A stretch of DNA of 64,000 nt from CAWCVR01 sp963799105 (GCA_963799105.1 CAWCVR010000002.1:620001-684000), one strand, 5' to 3'. Numbered from the stretch's first letter, positions 33,513-42,246 are shown. Translations and numbers: made by a program. The notes: generated from the sequence alone by a model not told the origin.

Positions 33513-33869
33513 CTATCCCTCTACCCTCAGGCGTCCGGGCCGCGCCACCGTGGGTGGATCCCCGCGCGCCGTATAGCCCTGCAGCATGGACCCCAGGATC
33601 CGGTTCCATTTCGCATGGTAAGCTGCCGCATTTTCCAATAGATGGCCAGCCAGAAGCACTTTGGCCCGGATCTCGCGAACCTCAACCAAGACTCCCGAAT
33701 CGCCTTTGAACGGCGTCATCAGGTCCCGGCCAGCGGCCAGTTCCTCAATGGCCACGGACAAAACCTGGAAGCATCGGTCCAGAATCTCGGGGGACGGGTT
33801 CAGCAGTAGCTGGCAGGACTGCTCTACGGCTGAACGGGCTGATGCCAGCCGCTCCGCAACTCCAGCCAT
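33513..33869 (-). CDS. FlgN-like flagellar chaperone candidate
   Basis: 118 residues, mostly helical (LASARSAVEQSCQLLLNPSP, VLSVAIEELAAGRDL, VREIRAKVLLAGHLLENAAA). It lies between flgM and flgK, where FlgN, the export chaperone of FlgK and FlgL, is normally found. Sequence similarity to FlgN is not obvious by eye, so the name rests on position, length and helical character. It starts two bases after the flgM stop. Confidence 0.65.
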   Translation of the reverse strand: MAGVAERLASARSAVEQSCQLLLNPSPEILDRCFQVLSVAIEELAAGRDLMTPFKGDSGVLVEVREIRAKVLLAGHLLENAAAYHAKWNRILGSMLQGYTARGDPPTVARPGRLRVEG

Positions 33870-33871
33870 CC

Positions 33872-34177
33872 CTATTTGGTTCCCTCCGCCAGCGCCTCGG
33901 ATATCATCCCGCGGCTGGTGGCCAAGGAATTGGGCTGGTATTTCCCGCTTTGGTATTGCGCCGCCAGCGCAGCCACCTGGCTCTGGCGGCCGGTTCCGTA
34001 CGCCGCCATAGCCCTCGAAAGGCTCCCCAGCGTGCTCGAAAGCTCTACCTGGTCACCGCCGCCGCCCGCCGTCCCGGAGCTTGACCGGAGCCCGTCCTCC
34101 CCGCCCGGCCGCTGGGTTTCCTGCGTGCGCCCGGACTCTGCCGGCACACTCGTCAGATTTCGATCATCGATTCTCAT
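33872..34177 (-). CDS. flgM: Anti-sigma28 factor FlgM
   Basis: 101 residues with a disordered Gly/Ser/Glu-rich N-terminal half and the FlgM C-terminal block (VELSSTLGSLSRAM, then RQSQVAALAAQYQSGKY and GMISEAL). FlgM holds sigma28 inactive until it is secreted through the completed hook. It is first in the minus-strand flagellar unit, preceded by a sigma28-like promoter, consistent with feedback. Confidence 0.88.
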   Translation of the reverse strand: MRIDDRNLTSVPAESGRTQETQRPGGEDGLRSSSGTAGGGGDQVELSSTLGSLSRAMAAYGTGRQSQVAALAAQYQSGKYQPNSLATSRGMISEALAEGTK

Positions 34178-34206
34178 ACAAACTCGCCAACCTATGGCTG
34201 AATGAC

Positions 34207-34234
34207 ATATCGGCCTCCTGGCTGGATGTCTTTA
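34207..34234 (-). promoter_or_regulatory. Sigma28 (FliA)-type promoter for flgM-flgN-flgK-flgL
   Basis: Read on the minus strand: TAAAGACA (34234-34227), 12 bases, then GCCGATAT (34214-34207). The enteric consensus is TAAAGTTT-N11-GCCGATAA; five of eight and seven of eight bases match, with a spacer one base longer. Initiation is expected about 20-25 bases before the flgM start. Confidence 0.65.
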
Positions 34235-34267
34235 GCCCCTTGGAAAGAAAAAACAGCCGGTTCTTTC

Positions 34268-34294
34268 TAAAGTTTCCTGGAACTGTGTCGATTG
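34268..34294 (+). promoter_or_regulatory. Sigma28-type promoter for the enhancer-binding protein
   Basis: TAAAGTTT (34268-34275, all eight consensus bases), an exact 11-base spacer, then GTCGATTG (34287-34294, five of eight of GCCGATAA). The start codon at 34311 gives a short leader of roughly ten bases. Confidence 0.65.
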
Positions 34295-34310
34295 CTGCTC
34301 AGGAACCGTG

Positions 34311-35669
34311 ATGCAAGCCACGCGATTGCTTTGGATTTGCGGGTCTCCCCGGCCTCCCTTGCGGCCCCCCGACCCCGCTCGCTGGAGCCTGGACTCCCAA
34401 CCGCCCACCGGCGCCCTCGACCGGCTCCGCCATTCGGCCTACGACGCCGTGGTTATGGACGGTTTCGAGCGAGTCTTCGATCCGGACCATGTCATCCAAC
34501 AAATTCAATCGCTTACGGGAGAAACCCCAGTCTTTGTCCGAGGCGTCGAAGGGGCCGCGGAGGCCGACAGATTCAACCGCCCGGGGCTCCTCATCCTGCC
34601 GCCCGGCGACGACGCCGCCTTCGCCCGGATTCAATCCGCTGTCGAGGACCGGGCCCGCCAGGGGACTCTCAGGCTGGCCGGAACCATGTATCCGGAAGAT
34701 TGGGAACGTCTTCTGGTCGGGATCAGCCCGCAGATCCGTCACGTCTGCCACATGATCCGTATGGTGGGCGCCCGCCGCGCGACGGTCCTCATCACCGGGG
34801 AGACCGGCACTGGCAAGGAGATTGCCGCTCGCGCCCTGCACCAGGCCGGCCCCAGGCGCCATGCCCCTTGGGTGGCCGTCAATTGCAGCGCCCTGCCCGA
34901 TAACCTTCTGGAAGCCGAACTCTTCGGCCATGTCCGTGGCGCCTTCACCGGAGCCATCCAAAGCCGCATCGGCCGCTTCGAACAGGCCCAGGGAGGCACC
35001 TTGTTCTTCGATGAAATCGGCGAACTCCCGCTGGAACTCCAGGCCAAACTCCTGCGGGTTCTCCAGGAGCGGGAGTTTCAAAGGCTGGGCAGTTCGGAGA
35101 CCATCCGCGCCGACATCCGAATTGTAGCCGCCTCCAACCGGGACCTCCTGCAACACGTGGAACGCGGCCGGTTTCGGGAAGATCTGTACTATCGGCTCAA
35201 CGTTGTCCCTTTGCAGATGCCCTCCCTGCGCCAGCGCCCTGAGGACATCCCCTTACTGGCCCGGCACTTCGCCGGGAAAATCTGCGCCCTGGAGGACATT
35301 CCCCTGAAATCCCTGAGCCAGGACGCCCTGGATCGGCTGGCGGAGCACTCCTGGCCGGGAAACGTCCGTCAACTCGAAAATGCCGTGGAGATGGCCGTCG
35401 CCCTTAGCGGCGCACGCACCGTCCTCACCGCCGACGATTTCCCCCTCCCGGCAAGCGGCCCCTCGTGTCTCGAGACGCCGCTCGTATCGGTGCCCGACCA
35501 AGGCTTGGACTTCGAGCAAACCGTCGCCGTCATCGAACGCAGCATCCTCGAGCAGGCCCTGCGCAAAACCGGCGGCAACAAAAAGGCCGCCGCCGAAATG
35601 CTCCGTCTCAAGCGGACCACCCTTGCCGCCAAGGTCCGCAACCTGGAGCCGGAATCGGCGTGCAACTGA
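34311..35669 (+). CDS. Sigma54-dependent transcriptional activator, probably flagellar
   Basis: 452 residues from ATG 34311 (GTG 34308 possible). N-terminal ~120 residues look like a degenerate receiver (YDAVVMDGFERVF keeps one Asp). AAA+ domain with Walker A GETGTGKE (~164), the sigma54-contacting GAFTGA loop (~211), Walker B TLFFDEIGE (~231) and arginine-finger region FREDLYYRLNVVPL. The C-terminal Fis-type HTH is GNKKAAAEMLRLKRTTLAAK. It diverges from flgM and shares its control region, so it probably activates a sigma54 flagellar gene class. No dedicated histidine kinase is adjacent. Confidence 0.9.
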   Translation: MQATRLLWICGSPRPPLRPPDPARWSLDSQPPTGALDRLRHSAYDAVVMDGFERVFDPDHVIQQIQSLTGETPVFVRGVEGAAEADRFNRPGLLILPPGDDAAFARIQSAVEDRARQGTLRLAGTMYPEDWERLLVGISPQIRHVCHMIRMVGARRATVLITGETGTGKEIAARALHQAGPRRHAPWVAVNCSALPDNLLEAELFGHVRGAFTGAIQSRIGRFEQAQGGTLFFDEIGELPLELQAKLLRVLQEREFQRLGSSETIRADIRIVAASNRDLLQHVERGRFREDLYYRLNVVPLQMPSLRQRPEDIPLLARHFAGKICALEDIPLKSLSQDALDRLAEHSWPGNVRQLENAVEMAVALSGARTVLTADDFPLPASGPSCLETPLVSVPDQGLDFEQTVAVIERSILEQALRKTGGNKKAAAEMLRLKRTTLAAKVRNLEPESACN

Positions 35670-35731
35670 CTGGCCGGCCGGTTGCCAGCCTCCGCGCCGC
35701 GCGCCGGTCGCGGCCCGCACCGGGCAACTTC

Positions 35732-37567
35732 CTACCAGATGTAATCCTTCGCGATCGGCCGCTTGTCGTACCCGTCCAGGACGTGAACCACTCGGATCTT
35801 CTTCAGCGAAACCGGCGAAAGCTGGCCAATCGGAATGTAGATAATGGTGCGGCCGGTGCGTGATGCTATGGTCTTGAAGATCGACCGCGGCGGCCGGGCG
35901 GCCACGTAAACCACGTACCGCTGCTGGGAGTAGTCCAACGCCGCCAGCAGCAGCCGCTCCGATTTCGACTCCGCGAACTGGTAGTCCGGATCCTGCCAGA
36001 CGTCGTACATGCGCCGCGGCGGAAGGGTCATGAGGAAGCCGCCGTACTCCCCCCGCCCGATTCCCGGACCCGCCAGGTTGTCGAACGGGAACGTGGAGTA
36101 AAACGCCATGTCCGATTCGTTCTGATTCTCCCCCAGCCAGGTGGTCATGTAGGAATAGCGATTGTCGCGATCCTCGTCGAAAATCACCACCACCGAACCT
36201 ACCTCGCCGTGGATCTTCTGGAACTGGCGCACGTAGATCCGCCCCTCATACCACTTCCGGATGGTCTCGCGCAGGTCGATGCCGTCCAGAATAGACGTGG
36301 TGAACGGCTCGACACGCACCCGTTCCTCCGAGAGGATGCTCTTGCCCTTCTTCTTCAGAAAACGGCCGTAGTCTTCGATCACCAGGTCCTCGGGCGGGTA
36401 GGAGCAGATTCCCGAGCCATTCACCTGACTGGCCCACTCGCCGGGGAATTTCTCCTTCTTGCGCGGCTTCAAACCGAACGGACGCAGCCGCCGCTTGGGG
36501 CTGGGCAAGCGGCGGCGCAAGCGGATGCGGCGCGTGTCGCGCCACATCTCCTCACCCGAAATCCGCACCGTCGGCAGGTCCGACTCGGCTTTTTGCGGCG
36601 GATACTGTCCGGCCGCCTCCCAGACGTCCCAGGCAAAGTTGTCGTCGGCGATCCCGCGCGCCGCCACCGTGAGATCGAAGATGCCGGCCGAGAGCGCGCC
36701 ACCCTCGAGCGCCAGGTTGCGCGTGTAGCGCGCCAGCAGCCGCCGCTGCCAGTGCGCCATGCGCTCGCCGGTCGAGGCCTCGTAGTGCTTCTCGGCTTCG
36801 CGGAAAACCGCTAACTGGGCATGCCGCCGGTCCACCAGGTTGGCGTCCGTCATGAGTTGCCGGTAGCACTCATAGCGCCAGGCCAGGAGTGGATACTCCA
36901 CGGTGATCTCGGCCAGCGACTGGGGATGCGGGTTAAGCACCTCGACGCCCTCGCGCCGCACCCTGGACATAGGTTGCGCCTGCGGCTCCTCCATGGCGTC
37001 GAGCACCGGGTCCAGCAGGTTGAGCGAAACCACCACGAACACTCCAGCCAGCGGATCGACGCCCTGCAGTTTCCAGGCAATGCCGGCGGCGTGCCGCGCC
37101 AAATCCGCGGAACGCGGCTGGGGATACACGCGGTAGGCCTCCAGGTAACGGGCCAGGCCGATGTGCCGCACCGCCACCGTGTCCGGGTAGGCGTCCGGCA
37201 GGTGCGGCCGCTGGCCGGCGTCGGGGTCGGCGAAGACGATTTCGGCGCCGATCTCGAGGGCGGTGCGAATAGCCTCGGTAAACGGATCGCCGGGTTCCAC
37301 CGCCACGTAGACCGCCAGGTCGCCATCCACGGAATCGTCGGGATAGAAGATCAGCGACATGGCGGGCAGGCGGCGGACGGTGCCGATCCACGCGTCTTCG
37401 AGCGAAACCGGCAGTTCCAGCGCCACCACCTGGGGGCGCTCCCGCAGCAGCGCCCGCCGCAACTCGAGGGCGAACTCGATACGGCCCGGCGCCACCGGAA
37501 AGTACGTGAACCTTCCGCGTTTCAGGCTTCCCGGATCAGGAATCGGAGGATCGGTTTCGCCGCCCAT
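35732..37567 (-). CDS. Uncharacterised MoxR-partner protein with a ChaN/TraB-like N-terminus
   Basis: 611 residues from ATG 37567 (overlapping moxR by 32 bases); an in-frame ATG 11 codons upstream is possible. Residues ~15-65 (IEFALELRRALLRERPQVVALELP) resemble the start of ChaN/TraB or DUF5682-type domains. The middle is helical (AEKHYEASTGERMAHWQRRL) followed by a very basic segment (RIRLRRRLPSPKRRLRP). A conserved-looking C-terminal ~220 residues contain TTSILDGIDLRETIRKWYEG, GSVVVIFDED and LSPVSLKKIRVVHVLDGYD. No membrane segment, VWA MIDAS or nuclease motif was seen. It takes the place normally held by a VWA partner of MoxR ATPases. Function unknown. Confidence 0.75.
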   Translation of the reverse strand: MGGETDPPIPDPGSLKRGRFTYFPVAPGRIEFALELRRALLRERPQVVALELPVSLEDAWIGTVRRLPAMSLIFYPDDSVDGDLAVYVAVEPGDPFTEAIRTALEIGAEIVFADPDAGQRPHLPDAYPDTVAVRHIGLARYLEAYRVYPQPRSADLARHAAGIAWKLQGVDPLAGVFVVVSLNLLDPVLDAMEEPQAQPMSRVRREGVEVLNPHPQSLAEITVEYPLLAWRYECYRQLMTDANLVDRRHAQLAVFREAEKHYEASTGERMAHWQRRLLARYTRNLALEGGALSAGIFDLTVAARGIADDNFAWDVWEAAGQYPPQKAESDLPTVRISGEEMWRDTRRIRLRRRLPSPKRRLRPFGLKPRKKEKFPGEWASQVNGSGICSYPPEDLVIEDYGRFLKKKGKSILSEERVRVEPFTTSILDGIDLRETIRKWYEGRIYVRQFQKIHGEVGSVVVIFDEDRDNRYSYMTTWLGENQNESDMAFYSTFPFDNLAGPGIGRGEYGGFLMTLPPRRMYDVWQDPDYQFAESKSERLLLAALDYSQQRYVVYVAARPPRSIFKTIASRTGRTIIYIPIGQLSPVSLKKIRVVHVLDGYDKRPIAKDYIW

Positions 37568-38378
37568 ACCGCAGTGCTTCCTCTCCCAGAATCTGCGCAA
37601 TCGAAATCTCGAGGGCCTCGGTCTCGTGCGTCCGCGCGGTGGCCAGGCTCTTCAACTTGATGGCATACCGCGCCACGTTGATCCCATCGCGCACGGTGTA
37701 CCGCTCGTCCGCCGCATGCGCCATCTGGAGAAAGTCCGTAACGTAGTTCAGGATGCGCTCCTCGGCAAACGGGAGGTTCTCCTTAAGGATGTGGAGCTCC
37801 TCGTCGCGCTCGGGAAAATCGATGAAGATCTGCGGCTGCAGGCGGGAATGGATGTACTCCGGCAGCTCGAAGGTGGACGCATCGTCGTTCATGGTGGCGA
37901 CCATACGGAAGTTGGGATGTGCCTTGATCTTGATGCCCGCCACGATCGACTCCACGTAGCGCCGGTTGTCGAGCAGCGGCGCCAGGCTGGCCCAACTCTT
38001 CTCGCTCATTCGGTTCCCCTCGTCCACGATGGCAATCCCGCCGCGCAACATGGCGGTGACCAGCGGCGAGGCGACGTACCGCAGGCTGCCTTCGCCCTCG
38101 ATCACCGGCGTCACCAGCAGGTCTTCGGGACGGGTGTCGAGGGTGGCCTGGAGGATGTAGGCTTCGCGCCCCATGCGCCGCGCCGCGGCGTAGGCCAGGG
38201 TGGTCTTGCCGACGCCGGGCTTGCCCAGGAGCCGCGGGTTCATCGGCAGGTCCTGTTCGTTGACCACCATCCAGGCCGCCAGCAGTTGCCGCATCAGCTC
38301 GTCCTGCCCCACCCATTGGACGGCGAGTTCGTCCGGATGGGCGAGGTGCAGGGTAACGCCATCGATCTCGACCGTCAT
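37536..38378 (-). CDS. MoxR-type AAA+ ATPase
   Basis: 280 residues. Walker A RLLGKPGVGKTTLAYAAAR (~48), Walker B GIAIVDEGNRMSE (~112), sensor-1 FRMVATMNDD (~157), and the arginine-finger region EYIHSRLQPQIFIDFPERDEEL. MoxR proteins remodel or activate a partner, usually encoded next door. The 3' end overlaps the 611-residue gene, so the two are probably made together. TGTCCGATAATG upstream contains a possible -10 (GATAAT) on the minus strand, without a clear -35. Confidence 0.88.
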   Translation of the reverse strand: MTVEIDGVTLHLAHPDELAVQWVGQDELMRQLLAAWMVVNEQDLPMNPRLLGKPGVGKTTLAYAAARRMGREAYILQATLDTRPEDLLVTPVIEGEGSLRYVASPLVTAMLRGGIAIVDEGNRMSEKSWASLAPLLDNRRYVESIVAGIKIKAHPNFRMVATMNDDASTFELPEYIHSRLQPQIFIDFPERDEELHILKENLPFAEERILNYVTDFLQMAHAADERYTVRDGINVARYAIKLKSLATARTHETEALEISIAQILGEEALRYGRRNRSSDS

Positions 38379-38763
38379 ATTCTGTCCTTACATTATCGGA
38401 CACGCTACCGCAGACCGGGGACCGGCACCGCGTTGGCTGGGTCCTCTACGCGGGTAAGCACCCGATGACCGGCCCTGCGTAGGTGGAGTCTGCGTGCGGC
38501 AGCGGGTTACGCGCGGTGGGCCGAGTTCCGGCGGCGGGGATCGCGGGGCGCGCGGCGATCATAGAGGTGGAGATCGGATCGGTTGGACGGAAAACCGCAC
38601 GCGCGTAGCGGTTCTTCCTTTTTAGGAGCGGTTTCATAGACGCTGGCAACCTCGGAGATGCAGTCGATCCGGCAGCCTGGCTGGGACGCAAGCGGGCATT
38701 TAGTGGCATGGCGGGACACTGCTCCGCGGCCGATGCCCCGGCGTCCTCACCACTCTGGCCGCG
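38379..38763. other. Gene-free interval between the M56 gene end and moxR
   Basis: 385 bases with no convincing gene. It must hold the promoter of the moxR unit and the end of the M56 transcript. A six-pair stem, AACCGC (38593-38598) with GCGGTT (38608-38613), is followed on the plus strand by CTTCCTTTTT; as a terminator it would face plus-strand transcription, for which there is no gene, so its role is doubtful. No member of the palindromic repeat family was found here. Confidence 0.5.
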
Positions 38764-40848
38764 TCATCGAAGCTTGGGCTGGAACCCCAGCGCCTCGAGT
38801 TTGGCCTTGGCCTCGCGGAGCAGAGCGTCATCTTTGTATGGGCCGACCACGATGTGGTACAGGGTGTCCTCGCCGCGGCGCATTTCGACCACGCGGAACC
38901 CCAGTCCATTGAGCCGGTCGATCACGGCCTGCGCAGTCTGGAGCGGGGCGTTCGGCTCCCGGGTCGCAACTTCCCAGTAGGATCCGGGATCGGACGTGGC
39001 AGGCCTCGGCACGCCTGGCGGCCCTTGATAACCGGGCGGAGGCGGAGGCGGAGGCGGAGGTGGCGCCAGCACCATCGAATGCGGCAAAGGCGGCGGCGAA
39101 TCCACGTCGACGGTCTGCATCGGGGCGGTCGCTGCGCCCGCCACTCGCAGGGCGGCGATGGCCTGCGCGGCCAGGCCGTCGGCAGTCGCGATGAAGTCCT
39201 GCGCCTGCGTTGGGTCGTCGGCGATCGCGGCCATGGAGCGGTACAGCAGGTTGAGGTACGCCAGAGGTTCCGTGAAGTAGGGGTCGAGATGTAGGGCCTT
39301 TCGCGCCATCGCCACTCCCTCCTCGAGTTGCGGCTTCACCTGGTCCTGCAACTCCTTGCGCGCCGCTGGGTCGGGCAGGAACGGAACGGCCTGGGCGGGC
39401 GGGATTCCAGCGGCCTTCAAGGCCTGTTGAACTCGCGGGTAGGCATATTCCCAGTTCTGGATCGCTTTGAAGGTGTAAGCCGCCGCATCCCCGGGATTGG
39501 CTTCGAGCAGCTTCCGGAGCAGCTCGCGCGAGCGCGGCGATTCGTCCTGCCCCCCGGAAACCGAAACCAGACCCAGGATCGCGCTCCGGTTGGCGGGATC
39601 GAGCGCGAGCACGTCCTCATATTGCCGCCGGGCGTTCTGCCGATCGTTGGCAACGGCGTAGGCGTTGGCCAGGTGCAGTTTGGCCAGCAGATTGGCCGGC
39701 TCGAGGTGCACGGCCGCGTCGAAGTGCCGGATAGCGGCGGCCAGGTCTCTATGGTTGAAAGCCTCGGCGCCGGCGGTCAATTCCGGCCGGGCGCCGCCTT
39801 GCGCGCGCGCTGAAAGGGCGAGTCCCGATGCCGCCACCGCGCACACCGCCAGCGCGGAGAGGCAGCCGATCAGCAGCAGGCGCGCCTGCCTCACGTTGGC
39901 GGCACGGCCGTCCAGCAGCCGGCGGAGGCGCTCCTCGAGGATGCCGCCGTCGAAAACGCCGAGCGTATAGCCCGGATGTGCGGGGCTGGCCATGGCAGCG
40001 GCCAGGCTGAGGATGGAGCGGGCGTAGACGCCGCGGTCCAGCAGGCGCGCGGTCACCATTTCGTCGCAGGCCATCTCGCGGGTGCGCTCGATGCCGCGGC
40101 GCAGGATCCACGCCACCGGATTGAAGGAAATCGGAATGTACAGCAGCTCGCAGAGCAGGTTGACGAAGAAGTCGTGGCGCTTGGCGTGCGCCATCTCGTG
40201 GCCGAGGGCGGTGGTCAGGACGTCCTCGGAGGTCTCCGCCAGCAGCGAATCGGGAACAATGACCGCGCGCCGCCACGCGCCCGCCATCAGCGGACCCGGT
40301 ACCGCGGGCGACGCCAGCAGTTCCACGCGCTCCACGCCGAAGGTGCGCTGGCAACGCGCCCAGGCGCTCGCCACCGCTTGCGGGACGCCGCACCGCCGGG
40401 CCGCGCGCCGGATGCGGACGGTCCGCACCCAGGCCACCCAGAGGCGGGCCACGCGCAGCAGCAGGAACAGGAAGTACGCCGTAAGCAGAAGCCGCGCCGT
40501 CCGGGCGGCGAAGGGGACCATGATGGGCTCCGCCGCCGTCGCCTGGCGAGCGGATGCCGGGAAAGCGGGCGCCGCGGCAGGCGTGGGAGCCGGGCGCACC
40601 GGAGCCGTCGGCAGCCGAACCGCCGTCGACCATCCGCGGATAGACCGGAGCTGCCTTCGGCGATGACCGGTGCGCATGCTGGCGAGCGGCACCAGGAACG
40701 CCGCCGCCAGGGCCGCCGTCCACACGGCGTGCCGGTGACGCGCGGGACCGCGGCGCATCAGCCAGGCAGCCAGCGCCGCCACCGCCGTCACCAGCGGCAC
40801 CTGCCACAGCGAATTCACTAGAAAGGTCAACGGGCTAATCGGTTCCAT
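38764..40848 (-). CDS. M56 (BlaR1-like) membrane protease fused to TPR and SPOR domains
   Basis: 694 residues. Membrane segments near 9-30, 40-57, 118-140 and ~325-345. Zinc protease site H217-E-M-A-H221 with downstream glutamate in TREMACDEMV, as in BlaR1/MecR1. After the last membrane segment come TPR-like repeats (~355-560), a proline run (~595-605) and a C-terminal SPOR-like domain (~622-694: SYWEVATREPNAPL, YHIVVGPYKDDALLREAKAKL). BlaR1 carries a beta-lactam sensor at this end; SPOR domains instead bind glycan strands lacking stem peptides. Upstream BlaI overlaps it by 14 bases and is the likely repressor to be cleaved. Confidence 0.9.
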   Translation of the reverse strand: MEPISPLTFLVNSLWQVPLVTAVAALAAWLMRRGPARHRHAVWTAALAAAFLVPLASMRTGHRRRQLRSIRGWSTAVRLPTAPVRPAPTPAAAPAFPASARQATAAEPIMVPFAARTARLLLTAYFLFLLLRVARLWVAWVRTVRIRRAARRCGVPQAVASAWARCQRTFGVERVELLASPAVPGPLMAGAWRRAVIVPDSLLAETSEDVLTTALGHEMAHAKRHDFFVNLLCELLYIPISFNPVAWILRRGIERTREMACDEMVTARLLDRGVYARSILSLAAAMASPAHPGYTLGVFDGGILEERLRRLLDGRAANVRQARLLLIGCLSALAVCAVAASGLALSARAQGGARPELTAGAEAFNHRDLAAAIRHFDAAVHLEPANLLAKLHLANAYAVANDRQNARRQYEDVLALDPANRSAILGLVSVSGGQDESPRSRELLRKLLEANPGDAAAYTFKAIQNWEYAYPRVQQALKAAGIPPAQAVPFLPDPAARKELQDQVKPQLEEGVAMARKALHLDPYFTEPLAYLNLLYRSMAAIADDPTQAQDFIATADGLAAQAIAALRVAGAATAPMQTVDVDSPPPLPHSMVLAPPPPPPPPPPGYQGPPGVPRPATSDPGSYWEVATREPNAPLQTAQAVIDRLNGLGFRVVEMRRGEDTLYHIVVGPYKDDALLREAKAKLEALGFQPKLR

Positions 40849-41236
40849 GGCTCTTCTCCTTGGATTGTTCCACTAGTTTCTGAAGCTCCGCCAGTTTCTC
40901 CGTGGTCAGCTTGCGGGTCTCCACCAGATTCAGCACCAAACTGTCGGCCGAGCCGCCGAAGAAGCGCTCGATCATGTCGCCCACGGCCTGGGTGACCGCC
41001 GTCTGGCGGCTGAGCAGCGGCGTGTAGAGAAACGCCCGCTCCTGGAGCCGGCGCTTCACGCGGCCCTTGCGGTGCAGGACGTTGAGCATGGTCTGCACCG
41101 TGGTGTAGGCCAGATCGCGGCCCTGCAGGCGGGCCTGCACCGTCTGCACGCCCGCGGGACCGGTCTCCCACAGCACGTTCATGATCTCGAGTTCGAGCGG
41201 CGTCAGCGCCGCGCCGGTTAGTTTCTGTCTGGGCAC
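40835..41236 (-). CDS. BlaI/MecI-family repressor (module 1)
   Basis: 133 residues from GTG 41236 with GGAGGG upstream. Winged-helix DNA-binding part (LTPLELEIMNVLWETGPAGV, then YTTVQTMLNVLHRKGRVKRR), and a C-terminal dimerisation part (AVGDMIERFFGGSADSL) where relatives are cut on induction. It should bind as a dimer to dyad operators and be inactivated through the M56 partner. It follows the TIGR03435 gene by eight bases and overlaps the M56 gene. Confidence 0.92.
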   Translation of the reverse strand: MPRQKLTGAALTPLELEIMNVLWETGPAGVQTVQARLQGRDLAYTTVQTMLNVLHRKGRVKRRLQERAFLYTPLLSRQTAVTQAVGDMIERFFGGSADSLVLNLVETRKLTTEKLAELQKLVEQSKEKSHGTD

Positions 41237-41244
41237 GGACCCTC

Positions 41245-42090
41245 CTAATTCCCGGTTGGGACCCGGTCCGCCGAATCCACCACCAGGTACGCGACCGGCC
41301 CCCGGCGCGTTTCCAGTTTGAGACCGAGCTGTTCCACCGCTTTGGCAATCACCGCGGGCGAAAGCGTGGGGGGCGGTGGCGGAGGCGGCGGGCCTGCGCC
41401 CATGTTCGCTCCAGGCGCCGGGTCCAGCCAGCCATCCGGCATTCCCACCGAAACCGGCAGGTCGATGTCGTACTTGCCGGCGATGCCCGTTTCATCCACC
41501 ACGAGACGGAACATTTGGAGGGAAAGGTTGTGGGACATCTCCGCCATCGTGGCACCTCGCATCCTGATGACGGCCGAAGCCGGGCCCTCCATCCGCATCA
41601 TGACGATCCCTGGCCCGGTTGGCGGCAGGGTACCGTCGGGAAGTGGGGGTGGCGCGGGCTCGTCCGTATCCGCCGCGGGTTTCAGCTTGGGTTCGCCCTT
41701 CCCCGCCACCAGCGCGTAGCTCGTCCCCTCCCTGGTCTCGACGTGCGCCTTCATCTTGAACCGGTCCTTCAGAAGGGTCTGCAGCATGGCCGGGGCCCGA
41801 TCCTTCGGCACACCCTCGGGGATCTTAGCGGCGATGTCGAAGCGTACGGTATCCATCCAGAGCGGCGCCGTTATCTGGATGTACTCCAGTTTGTAGGCAG
41901 CCGCGATGACGCTCCTCAAGCTGACACCCGTGAAATCCAGGCGCCCTTCGTGGACGGCCATGCGGGGCCGCCCATCGCCAGCCGCGGGTTTGATGGAAGC
42001 CACTTCGAAGGCCAGCGGCGGCGGGGCGGTCTGGGCCTGGAGCGCGGCGGCAAGTGCGAGCAGAAGCGGGAAGGCGGCAGTGCGTTTCAC
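41245..42090 (-). CDS. TIGR03435 family exported protein
   Basis: 281 residues from GTG 42090, with AGGAG eight bases upstream. Signal peptide (FPLLLALAAALQAQ) then the family signature FEVASIKPA. Other family blocks: FTGVSLRSVIAAAYKLEYIQ, LLKDRFKMKAHVETREGTSY and VVDETGIAGKYDIDLPV. A proline run (PPPPPPPP) separates the C-terminal LGLKLETRRGPVAYLVVDSAD. The family is greatly expanded in Acidobacteria and has no settled function. Placed ahead of blaI and M56, it may be a regulated target of, or sensor for, that module. Confidence 0.9.
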   Translation of the reverse strand: MKRTAAFPLLLALAAALQAQTAPPPLAFEVASIKPAAGDGRPRMAVHEGRLDFTGVSLRSVIAAAYKLEYIQITAPLWMDTVRFDIAAKIPEGVPKDRAPAMLQTLLKDRFKMKAHVETREGTSYALVAGKGEPKLKPAADTDEPAPPPLPDGTLPPTGPGIVMMRMEGPASAVIRMRGATMAEMSHNLSLQMFRLVVDETGIAGKYDIDLPVSVGMPDGWLDPAPGANMGAGPPPPPPPPTLSPAVIAKAVEQLGLKLETRRGPVAYLVVDSADRVPTGN

Positions 42091-42097
42091 GCGCTAT

Positions 42098-42115
42098 CTC
42101 CTAATCACTTAGGAG
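42098..42115. promoter_or_regulatory. Dyad operator candidate of BlaI module 1
   Basis: CTCCTAA-TCAC-TTAGGAG, a perfect 7-bp inverted repeat starting eight bases upstream of the TIGR03435 start codon; one arm contains its ribosome-binding site. A second shorter dyad, CTAAA-AC-TTTAG, lies at 42144-42155. BlaI repressors bind such dyads. Confidence 0.6.
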
Positions 42116-42246
42116 TGTAAACCCGGCCGCGGCGCCTTGTCAACTAAAACTTTAGGATGTGGAGACTGGAGAGCAACACACCTCCCAGTGCCAGGCGGTG
42201 CACACGCCTTCCAAAAAAAGGTCTTGTATCCGATTTTCGAACGTGT

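Noticed and set aside
34220..34300. Sigma54 promoter upstream of the enhancer-binding protein
   Set aside because: GG and GC pairs occur, but none with the required ten-base spacing; sigma28-like elements fit better.
38593..38623. Intrinsic terminator (stem plus T-run)
   Set aside because: It faces the plus strand, where no gene ends; on the minus strand the T-run is missing.
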